A stretch of DNA of 64,000 bases from Ilyomonas sp965247435 (GCA_965247435.1 OZ252019.1:5084001-5148000); one strand, 5' to 3'; shown: positions 35,341 to 45,048, numbered from the stretch's first letter. The notes: generated by a model from the sequence alone, not told the origin. Numbers and translations: made by a program.

Positions 35341-36099
35341 ATGATACAACCTTCCAGTAAAAACATTTACTTTCTCTCCGACTTTCACCTCGGCACGCCT
35401 TCCTACGCCGATAGCCTCGTACGCGAAAAAAAAATAGTGGCCTTTCTCAGCAGTATTCAGGATACCGCAACCGAAATTTTTATTGTTGGCGATATGTTCG
35501 ATTTTTGGTTTGAATACAAAACGGCAGTACCCAAGGGTTATGTGCGGCTTTTAGGCAAGCTGGCCGAGTTAACGGATGCCGGCATTGCCATCCACTTTTT
35601 CGTAGGCAACCACGATATGTGGATGAGCGGTTATTTTGAAAAAGAACTAAACATCCCTGTTTATTTTCATCCCAAAGCATTTGAGCGGAAAGGCAAAAAG
35701 TTTTTCATCGGTCATGGCGATGGCCTGGGCCCCGGCGACCACAATTATAAATTTCTAAAGTCGGTGTTTCGCAACCCGCTTAGCCAGTGGTTGTTTGGAG
35801 CACTGCACCCTTCCTGGGGTATTGGACTGGCTAATTTCTTCAGTCGTAAAAGCCGCGCAAAAACCGGCCATAAAGATGTTCATTTCCTGGGCGAAGAAGG
35901 CGAATGGCTGATTATCTTCTGCCGGCAAACACTGGCCAGGGAGCATATTGATTATTTCATTTTTGGCCATCGCCATTACCCGATAGACTACAAGCTCACC
36001 GAAAGCAGCCGCTACATTAACTTAGGCGACTGGATAAGTAATTTTACGTATGCCGTTTTCGATGGTCAAACAACACAACTAAAAAAATGGGAAGGCTGA
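35341..36099 (+). CDS. lpxH: UDP-2,3-diacylglucosamine diphosphatase
   Basis: 252 aa. Calcineurin-like phosphoesterase that makes lipid X for lipid A. Metal motifs in order: FLSDFHLGTP, FIVGDMFDFWFEY, FFVGNHDMWM, FIGHGDGLGPGDHNYKFLK, FIFGHRHYPIDY. Length and the DFWFEY context fit LpxH. Cytosolic face of the membrane. The next gene starts 13 bp inside it. Confidence 0.92.
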   Translation: MIQPSSKNIYFLSDFHLGTPSYADSLVREKKIVAFLSSIQDTATEIFIVGDMFDFWFEYKTAVPKGYVRLLGKLAELTDAGIAIHFFVGNHDMWMSGYFEKELNIPVYFHPKAFERKGKKFFIGHGDGLGPGDHNYKFLKSVFRNPLSQWLFGALHPSWGIGLANFFSRKSRAKTGHKDVHFLGEEGEWLIIFCRQTLAREHIDYFIFGHRHYPIDYKLTESSRYINLGDWISNFTYAVFDGQTTQLKKWEG

Positions 36100-36905
36100 T
36101 TATTGTTTTATTCTTATTTACATCCGTACCATCTTTTGCCGGGGGCGATACTTCCCTGCACCTGCAATTAATAAAAACAATCGGCGGCACCTACAGCAGT
36201 TTTTATATAGATAACCTGCAGAATATCTATCTTATTTCGGGTGCTGCCAGCCAGGTAAAAAAACTGAACAGCAACGGCGATTCGGTGGCGGTATTTAACA
36301 ATGTTACCCGCTACGGCAAAGTATCTTTAATGGATGTAAGCAATCCTTTAAAAATACTCGTGTATTACAAAGACTTTGCTACGGTTGTATTGCTCGACCG
36401 GTTTCTTACTACCCGTACTACTGTTGACTTGCGCAGGCTGGGCATTACACAGGCAAAGGCAGTTGCTTCGAGTTATGATGGTAATTTCTGGTTGTATGAT
36501 GAAGGCGAGGGAAAGCTGAAAAAACTGGATGAAAACGGCAATCTGCTGATCGAATCATCCGACCTGCGGTTGGTGTTTGATGATTCGCTGAACCCGGTAA
36601 AAATTATGGATAATAACAGCCAGTTGTACATATATGATAATAAGCTTGGCTGGCTCATTTTTGATTATTACACGGCGTTTAAAAAAAGGCTTCCTTTTGC
36701 TAACTGGAGCGATGTAGCTGCGGATGATAAGCAACTGAGCGGCCGTAATGAGAACCAATTTTTTTATGCCACGCAAAGCGATATAGATTATCACACTATT
36801 CAATGCAGCATCGGCCTCGCCGGTGTTATAAAAACAAGCTGGCAGCAAAATAATCTGTATGTGCTTACCAAGGAAGGCGTTAGCATTTACCGGCAGCAGC
36901 AGTAA
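36087..36905 (+). CDS. Secreted beta-propeller-like hypothetical protein
   Basis: 272 aa. Signal peptide MGRLIIVLFLFTSVPSFAG. The rest shows repeated short beta-strand units (YIDNLQNIYLISGA, SYDGNFWLYDEGEGKLKKLD, NNSQLYIYDNKLGWLIFDYY) like a six-bladed propeller. No catalytic motif. Overlaps lpxH by 13 bp, so it is expressed with it and may serve the envelope. Function unknown. Confidence 0.7.
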   Translation: MGRLIIVLFLFTSVPSFAGGDTSLHLQLIKTIGGTYSSFYIDNLQNIYLISGAASQVKKLNSNGDSVAVFNNVTRYGKVSLMDVSNPLKILVYYKDFATVVLLDRFLTTRTTVDLRRLGITQAKAVASSYDGNFWLYDEGEGKLKKLDENGNLLIESSDLRLVFDDSLNPVKIMDNNSQLYIYDNKLGWLIFDYYTAFKKRLPFANWSDVAADDKQLSGRNENQFFYATQSDIDYHTIQCSIGLAGVIKTSWQQNNLYVLTKEGVSIYRQQQ

Positions 36906-36993
36906 CAATTTTTACGGGTTCGGTTATCCAAAAAGTTTGATATTGCATTGCTGATATACTATGGTCAGGCTCATCATTCAAATTACCTAATTT

Positions 36994-38088
36994 ATGATTA
37001 AAGAAACACCTTTTATAAAGAAGCATGTAAGCTTACGGGCTAAGATGGCGCCATTTGCAGGGTATAATATGCCTATTTCTTATACCGGTATTAACGATGA
37101 GCATATTGCCGTGCGCACCAATGCCGGCGTGTTTGATGTAAGCCACATGGGCGAGTTTATGGTGAAAGGTAAAGATGCACTTGACCTTATCCAGCGCACG
37201 ACGGTCAACGATGCATCAAAGCTGAAAAGCGGCGAAGCGCAGTATTCCTGTTTTACAAATATCAACGGCGGCATTATAGACGACCTGATCGTGTATTGCA
37301 TCGAAGAGAACGCTGTATATATGCTGGTGGTGAATGCTTCCAATGTAGAAAAGGATTTTGCATGGCTGGAGCAGCACAACACACTAAACGCCACCCTGCA
37401 GAACATTAGCGAAAAGACCTGCCTGCTGGCTGTGCAAGGTCCTAATGCAACTAAAATCATACAGCCGTTAACCGACGTGGATATTATGAACCTGAAGTAT
37501 TACACATTTGTACGCGGCAGGTTTGCGGGTGTTGACAATGTACTCATTAGTGCCACGGGCTATACCGGCTCGGGCGGTGTGGAAATATATTTTGAAGACA
37601 AAGACGATGATGCCGAAAAAATATGGAATTACATTTTTGGCGTAGGAGAGCCGTACAACCTTCGGGCAATCGGACTGGGCGCGCGTGATACCCTGCGCCT
37701 CGAAATGGGCTATTGCTTATACGGCCATGATATAGATGACACCACCACGCCGCTGGAAGGCGGTCTTGGCTGGATAACCAAACTGAACAAAACAGAAGAC
37801 TTTACGGCTAAAGAAATACTGGTTGCACAAAAAGGGGAAGGTGTTAAAAGAAAACTGGTAGGTTTTGAAATGATAGACCGCGGCATACCGCGCAGCCATT
37901 ACCAGATAAAAGACAAGGACGGCAATTTAATAGGCATGGTTACCAGCGGTACGCAGGCGCCATCACTGGGCAAAGCCATCGGCCTCGGCTATGTAAGTAT
38001 AGCACATGCTGCTTTAGACAGCGAGATTTACATTGACATCCGCAACAGCCTCGTAAAAGCCAAAGTAGTTAAGTTTCCATTTAAGTAG
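36994..38088 (+). CDS. gcvT: Glycine cleavage system aminomethyltransferase (T protein)
   Basis: 364 aa, standard length. Transfers the aminomethyl carbon from H-protein lipoamide to tetrahydrofolate. Motifs: MAPFAGYNMPISYTGINDEH, VFDVSHMGEF (catalytic aspartate region), YTGSGGVEIYFE, GLGARDTLRLEMGYCLYGHD, and LGGLGW-type EGGLGWITK; C-terminal VTSGTQAPSLGKAIGLGYV. No gcvH or gcvP nearby, as usual in Bacteroidota. Confidence 0.95.
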   Translation: MIKETPFIKKHVSLRAKMAPFAGYNMPISYTGINDEHIAVRTNAGVFDVSHMGEFMVKGKDALDLIQRTTVNDASKLKSGEAQYSCFTNINGGIIDDLIVYCIEENAVYMLVVNASNVEKDFAWLEQHNTLNATLQNISEKTCLLAVQGPNATKIIQPLTDVDIMNLKYYTFVRGRFAGVDNVLISATGYTGSGGVEIYFEDKDDDAEKIWNYIFGVGEPYNLRAIGLGARDTLRLEMGYCLYGHDIDDTTTPLEGGLGWITKLNKTEDFTAKEILVAQKGEGVKRKLVGFEMIDRGIPRSHYQIKDKDGNLIGMVTSGTQAPSLGKAIGLGYVSIAHAALDSEIYIDIRNSLVKAKVVKFPFK

Positions 38089-38209
38089 ATCATGCCGGTT
38101 ATACATTTATCAACATTTATTCAGGCGCCGGTATCTCGCGTATTCGATTTGAGCAGGAGTGTATGCCGAAACCAGAGACAAAAATTGGCTTAAACATAAT
38201 TATATATCA

Positions 38210-38337
38210 GACCTCGTCTAAACCCCTGCCCACCGGACAGGCAGGCTTCTCCAAAAGAGAAGGGCGCGTAAAATCATCAGTTTTATATTTCGTGCAAGTT
38301 CAAAGTCCTCTTCTTTGGAGAGGATTTAGGTGAGGTC
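38210..38337. repeat. 128-bp non-coding element with inverted ends
   Basis: Begins GACCTCGTCTAAACCC and ends in the near-complement (minus strand reads GACCTCACCTAAATCC). Internal inverted purine/pyrimidine tracts include CTTCTCCAAAAGAGAAG and a CCTGCCCACCGGACAGGCAGG palindrome-like stretch. It has no ORF. Such units are scattered in Bacteroidota genomes and may be a non-autonomous element. Confidence 0.6.
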
Positions 38338-38383
38338 ATTATGGAAAAACGTATTTTTCTTACTCTAAAAATATCCAATATTT

Positions 38384-38740
38384 ATGCGCACAAGAGATAA
38401 AGTGATCATTCTCTGTCTGCTGTTTACTGCCTGCAAAACAGTAAAAGAAGACGGCACTGCTTCTTATTACTCCGATAAGTTTGATGGTCGCCAGACGGCC
38501 AGCGGCGCTGTATTTCATCAAAACAGCTTAACGGCTGCACACCGCACTTTACCCTTTGGTACAAAACTGAAAGTAAAGAATGTAAACAATGGCAAAACGG
38601 TAAAAGTAACAGTAACCGACCGCGGTCCTTTTGTACAAAACCGCATTATAGATTTAAGTAAAAAAGCCGCAAAAAAGTTAGGCATGCTACAGCAGGGCGT
38701 AGCGCCGGTAATCATACAATACCGGAAGAAAAAGTCATAA
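38384..38740 (+). CDS. RlpA-like double-psi beta-barrel lipoprotein
   Basis: 118 aa. Short signal with lipobox LLFTAC (cysteine 17), so anchored in the outer membrane. The double-psi barrel shows GTASYYSDKFDGRQTASG, LTAAHRTLPFGTKLKV and VTVTDRGPFVQNRIIDLSKK, including the catalytic histidine and aspartate positions of RlpA lytic transglycosylases. Lacks a SPOR domain. Probably acts on denuded glycan strands. Confidence 0.88.
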   Translation: MRTRDKVIILCLLFTACKTVKEDGTASYYSDKFDGRQTASGAVFHQNSLTAAHRTLPFGTKLKVKNVNNGKTVKVTVTDRGPFVQNRIIDLSKKAAKKLGMLQQGVAPVIIQYRKKKS

Positions 38741-38774
38741 GCCAGCTTTAAGCTCCGGCTCTTTCCTTTGAACT

Positions 38775-38782
38775 TATCTTTG
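38775..38782 (+). promoter_or_regulatory. Candidate -7 element TATCTTTG
   Basis: Matches TAnnTTTG exactly and lies 24 bp before the TTG start of the glycosyltransferase gene. No clear TTTG at the -33 distance was found. Confidence 0.4.
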
Positions 38783-38805
38783 TTTTTTATTAATCCCCGT
38801 CTCTT

Positions 38806-39897
38806 TTGCAACGCATCATCTTTACGGTTACCAACGACCTTACCTACGATCAGCGTATGCAGCGCATCTGTACTTCACTTGCGGCGCATGGCTTTGAGGT
38901 TACGCTTGCCGGCAGAAAGCTAAAAAATTCTTTACCCGTTACTGCACAGCCTTACCGGCAGCGAAGACTGTCCTGTCTCGTAAACAAGACCATTATTTTT
39001 TATGCCTTTTTCAACATCCGCCTATTCTCCTGGCTGCTTACCGAGCAGGCCGATATTATATGCGCTATAGACCTCGATACTATTCTGGCCTGTTACTTTG
39101 CTTCTAAAATAAAAGGCTGGAAGCGCGTATATGATGCGCATGAGTTGTTTACCGAGCAAAAGGAAATTATGTCGCGCCCGTTCGTATATAAACTCTGGCT
39201 TTCCCTGGAAAAATATGCAGTGCCCCGTTTTCCGCATGGCTATACGGTTAACGAGTTTATTGTTGGTGAACTGAACAGGCGCTACAGTGTACGCTACAGC
39301 ACGGTTATGAATATGCCGGTAAAAACAGTTTTGCCAACACTGTCACCGGCCAAAGAAAACATCATTATCTACCAGGGTGCAGTAAACGAAGGCCGCAGTT
39401 TTGAAACACTGATACCAGCTATGAAATTTGTAAATGCGAAACTGGTGATATGCGGGGACGGAAACTTTTTTGCACAGACAAAAGCGCTTATTGAAGAATA
39501 CAGAGTAGATAATAAGGTAGCGCTGAAAGGCATGGTGCCACCCGATGAATTGAAAAAGATAACGCCGGCAGCCACCATTGCCATCATGCTGTTTGAACAA
39601 ACCGGGTTAAATCAGTACCATTCGCTCGCCAACCGCTTTTTCGATTACATTATGGCAGGTATTCCGCAAGTGTGCATTGATTATCCTGAATATAAAGCCA
39701 TCAACGATAAATACGGCGTGGCATACATGATAGCAGATACGAAGCCCGAAACCATTGCCAGTGCGTTCAATGTATTATTAAACGATAAGGCTTTATACCA
39801 GCAACTGAAAGCGGCTTGCCTAAAAGCAAGAAAAGTGCTGAACTGGGAAAGCGAAGAAAAAAAACTGGTGGCGTTTTATAAAAAGCTGCCGGGATAA
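38806..39897 (+). CDS. Glycosyltransferase, GT4-like (GT-B fold)
   Basis: 363 aa with a TTG start at 38806; the first conserved strand RIIFTVTNDLTYDQRMQRIC begins at once, and the next ATG (codon 18) would cut it. Donor-domain features: IIIYQGAVNEGRSFETLIPA, KLVICGDGNFF, ALKGMVPPDELKKI, and FDYIMAGIPQVCIDYPEYK with the conserved sugar-nucleotide glutamate. Probably adds a sugar to a surface polysaccharide or lipid. No polysaccharide cluster around it. Confidence 0.85.
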   Translation: MQRIIFTVTNDLTYDQRMQRICTSLAAHGFEVTLAGRKLKNSLPVTAQPYRQRRLSCLVNKTIIFYAFFNIRLFSWLLTEQADIICAIDLDTILACYFASKIKGWKRVYDAHELFTEQKEIMSRPFVYKLWLSLEKYAVPRFPHGYTVNEFIVGELNRRYSVRYSTVMNMPVKTVLPTLSPAKENIIIYQGAVNEGRSFETLIPAMKFVNAKLVICGDGNFFAQTKALIEEYRVDNKVALKGMVPPDELKKITPAATIAIMLFEQTGLNQYHSLANRFFDYIMAGIPQVCIDYPEYKAINDKYGVAYMIADTKPETIASAFNVLLNDKALYQQLKAACLKARKVLNWESEEKKLVAFYKKLPG

Positions 39898-40015
39898 GAG
39901 TGCCTGCCTGCTATACCCGCCGCTTCTTTTCATATCAATTTAAAGAATAATGTATTTTAAAGTATATTGCAACAATCAACAACCTTAACCCTGTTCAATA
40001 TCGAACCCGAATAAC

Positions 40016-41074
40016 ATGCTTGTAAAAACCTTTGGCAGCGCGGTGTATGGCGTAGAAGCGATTACCATAACCATTGAAGTAAATGTAAGCGCCGGTCTGC
40101 ATTATTTTATTGTAGGCCTGCCCGATAATGCAGTAAAAGAAAGCCTGCAGCGTATAGAAAGCGCTATCAAAAATAATAATTATTACATGCCCCGCTCCAA
40201 GCTGGTAGTAAACTTAGCGCCGGCAGACATTAAGAAAACGGGCTCTGCATTCGATCTGCCGATTGCCGTTGGCGTATTGGGCGCTACAGAGCAGATAGAA
40301 CAGCCGGAGCGCTTAAGTGAATACATTATGATGGGTGAATTAAGTCTTGATGGCGCGGTAAAACCCATTAAAGGTGCACTGCCTATAGCTATACAAGCCC
40401 GCAAGGAAGGCTATAAAGGGTTGATTGTGCCTACGGCAAATGCGCGGGAAGCAGGCCTGGTCAACAACCTGAAAGTATATGGCGTGGAGCATTTGAATGA
40501 CGTGGTTGAGTTCTTTAAAAACGAGGCTACTTTAGAACCGGTGATCGTAAATACCCGGGAAGAATTTTACGATTCACAATATTTTTTCGATGTTGATTTC
40601 AATGACGTAAAAGGGCAGGAGAATATTAAGCGGGCCTTGGAGATCGCTGCTGCCGGCGGGCATAATGCAATATTAATTGGCCCGCCCGGCGCGGGCAAAA
40701 CCATGCTGGCAAAGCGCTTGCCTACCATCCTGCCGCCATTAAGTTTACTGGAAGCCCTGGAAACCACAAAAATACATAGCGTGGCCGGCAAATTGCCCGA
40801 AGGCAGTTCGCTGGTCAGCAAGCGCCCGTTCCGCTCGCCGCACCATACCATCAGCGATGTAGCGCTGGTAGGCGGCGGCAATGTGCCGCAACCCGGCGAA
40901 ATTTCTTTATCGCATAACGGCGTATTGTTTTTAGATGAATTGCCGGAGTTTAAACGCACCGTTTTAGAAGTTATGCGGCAGCCGATGGAAGAGCGGCGGG
41001 TAACCATCTCGCGGGCTAAAGTGGCGCTGGATTTTCCTGCTAATTTTATGCTGATTGCTTCTATGAATCCTTGA
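40016..41074 (+). pseudogene. yifB/comM Mg-chelatase-like AAA ATPase, truncated by island integration
   Basis: 352 codons of a gene that normally has about 510. The N-terminal ChlI-like domain is complete (MLVKTFGSAVYGVEAITITI, LPDNAVKESLQRIESAI, PADIKKTGSAFDLPIAVGVL) and the AAA part has Walker A GPPGAGKTMLAKRLP, FRSPHHTISDVALVGGG and LFLDELPEF. It stops right after FMLIASMNP, where the family continues with CPCG. The TGA at 41072 comes from the island junction. The 3' third is not in the window. ComM promotes branch migration in natural transformation; its loss may lower DNA uptake. Confidence 0.9.
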
Positions 41075-42542
41075 GGTTGTGTTGCCTTTTTCCGCTATTT
41101 TGAAAAGAAGTGGGCATGTATGCAAGCGTAATGGTGATCTCATCTTGATCAATAAGGATTTGGGACGTGATGGTTTCAACAATTGCCCGTTTGTTTTCAA
41201 ATGCTAATTCCGGCCATTGATCATATAATTCCTGCGCTTCGTTTAGAACAGTATCAGAAGACAATTGCTGAATTTTCAAAAAGTCAATTTCCGCTTCCAA
41301 TTCTGGTATCTGTTGCTCTAGCTGATGATACTGCTCTTCAATCGGCTTATAGAGCATCGGAAAGCTTTCTTTTGCTAAATCGCCATTTATTCGCAGGTTC
41401 ACCAACTCATGCATTTTCTTTCCAAGCTTTCCGTGTTCAGTAGCTACTCCCTTCAGGAGCGTTTCTTTTTCCCGAATGATGGTGCTTGACTGCTCAATGA
41501 ATTCAGAACTATCCATGCTGTTTAGAAATTCTTTCAGATATACCTGATAAATTTCATCAATGTCATCAACTGCAATTCTCCGCTTGCATGTTCTACAGGT
41601 ATACACGTGGGACGTATGATACACATACATCTTTTTTCCGCAGGAACACATGACCAGCCCTGAGAGTAGATGCGCGGCTTTTGGTCCGCGCTTTTTGCGT
41701 TTCCCTTCTAATTCATCAAGCAACCGGTTGCAATCATTCCAAAGTTCTTCTGAGACAATTGCAGGGCATGGAACAGAGACCCAGTCTGTTTGTGGCTTAA
41801 TCACCCAATTCCTGCCCTCTCCCAAACTTCTCGTATAGTTTGCCCTTCGCTCTCCTTTTGCTGAAGGATCGCGTAATAAACGCGAAATAGTGGTGTCCGA
41901 AAACTTTGAGCCATTACGCGTCCGATAGCCACGCTTGTTCAATTCCGTTGCAGTGCCCTTTCTCCGCTGACATTTTAAGAATATTTCATAGAGCAGTTTT
42001 CGCACGGGCGCTTCTTTTTCATCAATAACCAGTGTCTTTCCATCCCACCGATACCCAAAACTTGCCTGGCCACCTAATGGTTTGCCCATCTTGGCACGAA
42101 TCGGTACCGATGCTGCAACACGTTCAGCTATTTCTGCTCGTTCCCATTCAGCCATAGCTGCAATCATGGTATAGAACAAGCGGCCGGCTGGCGTACTGGT
42201 ATCAATGCTTTCAGAAAGTGAAATTAGGTCAGCGCTATAGGAGCGAAAGATTTCAGCCAATTCAAGTAGCTCTTTTGTGTTACGGGCTAAGCGGGCAAGT
42301 TTGGAGAAAATGAGGCCGTTAATGCGTTTAGCTTTGAGGTCAGCAAGCATTCGCTTTGCTTCCGGATGTTCTATGACTGATTTGCCACTCACCGCTTCGA
42401 GGCGATATGTTTCAATTACTTCCCATCCTTTTGCTTCGACATATGCTTTTGCCCGGCGCTCATGATGTTCTGGGGATTCATCACGTACTTGAAAGTCAGT
42501 GCTCACCCGAATCCAAATACCCACCGGTTTTTTTGTTTCCAT
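41061..42542 (-). CDS. Large serine recombinase (island integrase)
   Basis: 493 aa. Resolvase domain with catalytic serine in GIWIRVSTDFQ (S14) and the arginine-rich helix LIFSKLARLARNTKELLE; AEWERAEIAERV ends the domain. Then a Recombinase domain (FGYRWDG, LNKRGYRTRNGSKFSDTTIS) and a zinc ribbon (CSCGKK, CRTCKR). A coiled coil lies at about residues 360-440. It sits at the island edge and its last codons and stop (TAG at 41061-41063) run into yifB sequence, so it most likely catalysed this integration. Confidence 0.9.
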   Translation of the reverse strand: METKKPVGIWIRVSTDFQVRDESPEHHERRAKAYVEAKGWEVIETYRLEAVSGKSVIEHPEAKRMLADLKAKRINGLIFSKLARLARNTKELLELAEIFRSYSADLISLSESIDTSTPAGRLFYTMIAAMAEWERAEIAERVAASVPIRAKMGKPLGGQASFGYRWDGKTLVIDEKEAPVRKLLYEIFLKCQRRKGTATELNKRGYRTRNGSKFSDTTISRLLRDPSAKGERRANYTRSLGEGRNWVIKPQTDWVSVPCPAIVSEELWNDCNRLLDELEGKRKKRGPKAAHLLSGLVMCSCGKKMYVYHTSHVYTCRTCKRRIAVDDIDEIYQVYLKEFLNSMDSSEFIEQSSTIIREKETLLKGVATEHGKLGKKMHELVNLRINGDLAKESFPMLYKPIEEQYHQLEQQIPELEAEIDFLKIQQLSSDTVLNEAQELYDQWPELAFENKRAIVETITSQILIDQDEITITLAYMPTSFQNSGKRQHNLKDS

Positions 42543-42667
42543 TATTATAGGGTTTTATGTTTAAGAAATACTCACTTCATCTTTAAAATTTATGAAAGAG
42601 CTTTTCTTAAAGTTTATTTCTATTAAGAATGGTGGGTAAGGGAGAAAAATTACATAGAAGTGTTACT

Positions 42668-42698
42668 TAAAACAAAAAGCTTCCACTGAGTGGAAGCT
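42668..42698 (-). terminator. Hairpin terminator for the small membrane-protein operon
   Basis: Stem AGCTTCCACT / AGTGGAAGCT (42678-42698). On the minus strand a TTTTTGTTTT tract follows at 42677-42668, directly after the gene at 42711-42923. Confidence 0.8.
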
Positions 42699-42710
42699 AA
42701 GAATAAAACG

Positions 42711-42923
42711 TTAAAGGTGAGCAAACTTACCTTGAGCTTTTCTATGTGAAGCTCTGCTTGGTACTGATTTTTCTTTTTGTGGTAACGTTTTGTTTAATTG
42801 TGTTGTTGCAATTTCACTTTCTTTGGAATCCAAGGTATTAAGTATTTTATAGCTTGCATAACAGACACCTACTATAAAAGTTATTATAGCTGCAATTGCA
42901 ACATATAGCACTGAAGTAGTCAT
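42711..42923 (-). CDS. Small membrane protein, 70 aa
   Basis: One N-terminal membrane helix (VLYVAIAAIITFIVGVCYAS) followed by a polar tail rich in K, S and T (LPQKEKSVPSRASHRKAQGK). No family recognised. The ATG overlaps the stop of the upstream membrane-protein gene by 4 bp, which supports both as real. Confidence 0.6.
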   Translation of the reverse strand: MTTSVLYVAIAAIITFIVGVCYASYKILNTLDSKESEIATTQLNKTLPQKEKSVPSRASHRKAQGKFAHL

Positions 42924-43384
42924 AAAAGATCCTCCTTTTTGTATAATATAGGTTTAATAGAAATTGCGTAGAATAGGGTGAAGACTCCAATCCATTCCTG
43001 AAGTACCAAAACTTTGGCAAAGCCTTCATCGTCGATTTTATCGATTAATAATAGTACATAAACCAAACCAACAAGAGATAGCACAGCAAATACAGGAAAT
43101 GTAATCAATAGGACAAGGTGCTTTTTGGCTTTAACTTTTGATAAGACAAAGTCTATGAAAACAGCTCCCATAATTACACAACTTGCAAACATTATTGCAC
43201 AATCTCTTAATAAATGAATACTTTCTTTACTTGCAATGCTGATTTCTTCACTACTTAAAGATAATGAATTCAGTAGTTTTATTACAAGAAAAGGAACGAG
43301 TCCAAAACATGCATTACCGAAAAGCCATATAAAAGCTTTCATGATGTAACCAGCATTCGTTTTGAAAAAATTTTTATCAGCCAT
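42920..43384 (-). CDS. Membrane protein of unknown function, 154 aa
   Basis: Four predicted membrane helices (for example AFIWLFGNACFGLVPFLVIK, CAIMFASCVIMGAVFIDFVL, VLLITFPVFAVLSLVGLVYV). Short polar loops and no catalytic motif. First gene of a two-gene unit with the 70-aa protein. It might be an accessory membrane component of the island's TraG-like ATPase, which lacks its own membrane helices, but this is speculation. Confidence 0.6.
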   Translation of the reverse strand: MADKNFFKTNAGYIMKAFIWLFGNACFGLVPFLVIKLLNSLSLSSEEISIASKESIHLLRDCAIMFASCVIMGAVFIDFVLSKVKAKKHLVLLITFPVFAVLSLVGLVYVLLLIDKIDDEGFAKVLVLQEWIGVFTLFYAISIKPILYKKEDLL

Positions 43385-43644
43385 TCAGTTGTAGCTAAAG
43401 TTTGGGTTAAAAATTAACTCAAGATAGCACAACTAAATATGTACGCCAAATGTCAATCAATAACGAAACCAACCTCACATTTCTTTTGTTTTTAAACAAA
43501 ACTTTTTAAATACATCTTTATTCATATTATATGCAAAGAATTTTAATTGTCAAATATATACTGATTATCAACCTATGCGATATTAAAAATTCTTTAAGTG
43601 TTCTTCTTAAAATAGACGTAAAATAAGCAAAGAAAAATCTTAAA

Positions 43645-43690
43645 AAAACATTAAAAAATCAAAAAAGTTTACTTTGTACCTTTTTTGATT
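43645..43690 (-). terminator. Terminator overlapping the end of the TraG-like gene
   Basis: Arms AATCAAAAAAG (43657-43667) and its exact complement (43680-43690) with a 12-nt loop; on the minus strand a T-run follows at 43656-43651. The arms include the TGA stop of the gene. The upstream spacer 43385-43644 shows nothing else. Confidence 0.65.
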
Positions 43691-44984
43691 CTCTTTGAAT
43701 ACTAATAGCTACACTTTTATTTCGTGCCATATTTAAGTCAATGATTGCTTCTTTGTTTGAAAAATTAGACTTTGAAAGACTATCTGACATAGCACTAAAC
43801 GGCTTTGAAGCAGTGCCATCAATCATTAGTTTTAAGTACATGGAAAATTTCGGAAGGTTGACAAAATCGGCTGCATCAAATACCGGAAAGAATTCTTTAG
43901 CTAAGACTTCTGCATCAGTGTTTCCAACTTGGAAAGAAATGATAGTGCCGACATTTCCGAAAATGGCTGCATGTATTCGCTTGTCAAGTTGTTCAAGATA
44001 TTGATGTGCTAAGAAGAATGATAAGCCGTATTTGCGTGCTTCTGCAAGAAAGGTGAAAGCCAACGTAACAAAGGAGTGCATTTCATCAACATAGGTATAA
44101 AAAGGTTTTCGTGTTTCTTCTGGCTTAGTTGAGCGTTGCAATGCTGCATGCTGCAAGGCTGTTAAAACCATACTTCCAAGTATTGAAGACACTTCTTCGC
44201 CAATACTACCTTTTGAAAAGTTACAAAGCAGAATTTTGCCTCCATTAACAATTTCCTGCATATTTATGCTTCCTTGCTGTGTAACAATGCTTCTAAGAAT
44301 TGGATTGATGGCAAATAGCCCCATTTTGTTCAAGACCGGAGAAATTGCATCCATGCGGAGCGTTGCAGGATATTTATCATATTCATTCAGCCAGAAGGAG
44401 CGTACATGAATATCAGTTACATGCTCTAATACTTCATCCCTGAAATCTTTGATGGTAAGTAGCGGTTGAATATCTAAAAGGGTTGCTGTTGGGTAGCACA
44501 GCAAGGTCAGAATGGAAAGGTTTAAAATGTATTCAAGTCGTGGTCCCCAGGAATCACTCCATATCTTTTTGAACGTTGATACCAGGCTTGCTGCAATGAT
44601 ATGCCGATGCGCCGGCGCAATATTATAAAGCGGATTAAAAGGGATAAGTGCAGTAGTATCCGCAGCATTGAAGTAAATAACATCTTGTATCCGTTCCTTT
44701 GGCACATAGTCAAGCAGGCTTTCTACAATATCCCCATGCGGGTCAATGACACAGACACCTTTACCCTTTTGGATATCTGAGATTGCCATGTTTTGCAGCA
44801 TGGTACTTTTCCCGGTGCCCGTTTTTCCGATGACATAGATATGCCGTAACCGGTCAGCATCCTTGATGCCAAAGCGCTGATTGGTGTTGTGCCAGTTCGT
44901 TATGCCGATTGGAGTAATTATGCTTCGCTCTTCTATCATTTCTATTATCATAACGATAGAACCCTGGTACAAACAGACAGGCAT
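43659..44984 (-). CDS. TraG/VirD4-like DNA-transfer ATPase without membrane anchor
   Basis: 441 aa; the first ATG was taken, ATGs at codons 12 and 16 are alternatives. Walker A GKTGTGKSTMLQNM (near residue 55), GVCVIDPHGDIVESLLDYVP, Walker B TYVDEMHSF, and a C-terminal QVGNTDAEVLAKEF region like TraM-recognition/TraG-D C domains. Coupling proteins pump DNA to conjugation channels, but this one has no N-terminal membrane helices and no relaxase or VirB4 partner in view. It may serve mobilisation with proteins of another element. Confidence 0.75.
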   Translation of the reverse strand: MPVCLYQGSIVMIIEMIEERSIITPIGITNWHNTNQRFGIKDADRLRHIYVIGKTGTGKSTMLQNMAISDIQKGKGVCVIDPHGDIVESLLDYVPKERIQDVIYFNAADTTALIPFNPLYNIAPAHRHIIAASLVSTFKKIWSDSWGPRLEYILNLSILTLLCYPTATLLDIQPLLTIKDFRDEVLEHVTDIHVRSFWLNEYDKYPATLRMDAISPVLNKMGLFAINPILRSIVTQQGSINMQEIVNGGKILLCNFSKGSIGEEVSSILGSMVLTALQHAALQRSTKPEETRKPFYTYVDEMHSFVTLAFTFLAEARKYGLSFFLAHQYLEQLDKRIHAAIFGNVGTIISFQVGNTDAEVLAKEFFPVFDAADFVNLPKFSMYLKLMIDGTASKPFSAMSDSLSKSNFSNKEAIIDLNMARNKSVAISIQRESKKVQSKLF

Positions 44985-45048
44985 TTTTACTATTTCTGTG
45001 GCTTTAGCCTCTCTATATGAACTAACAATTGTTTGACACCATTAAGAA

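Noticed and set aside
41183..42465. Plus-strand ORFs opposite the serine recombinase
   Set aside because: Antisense shadows; the minus-strand recombinase has all domains.
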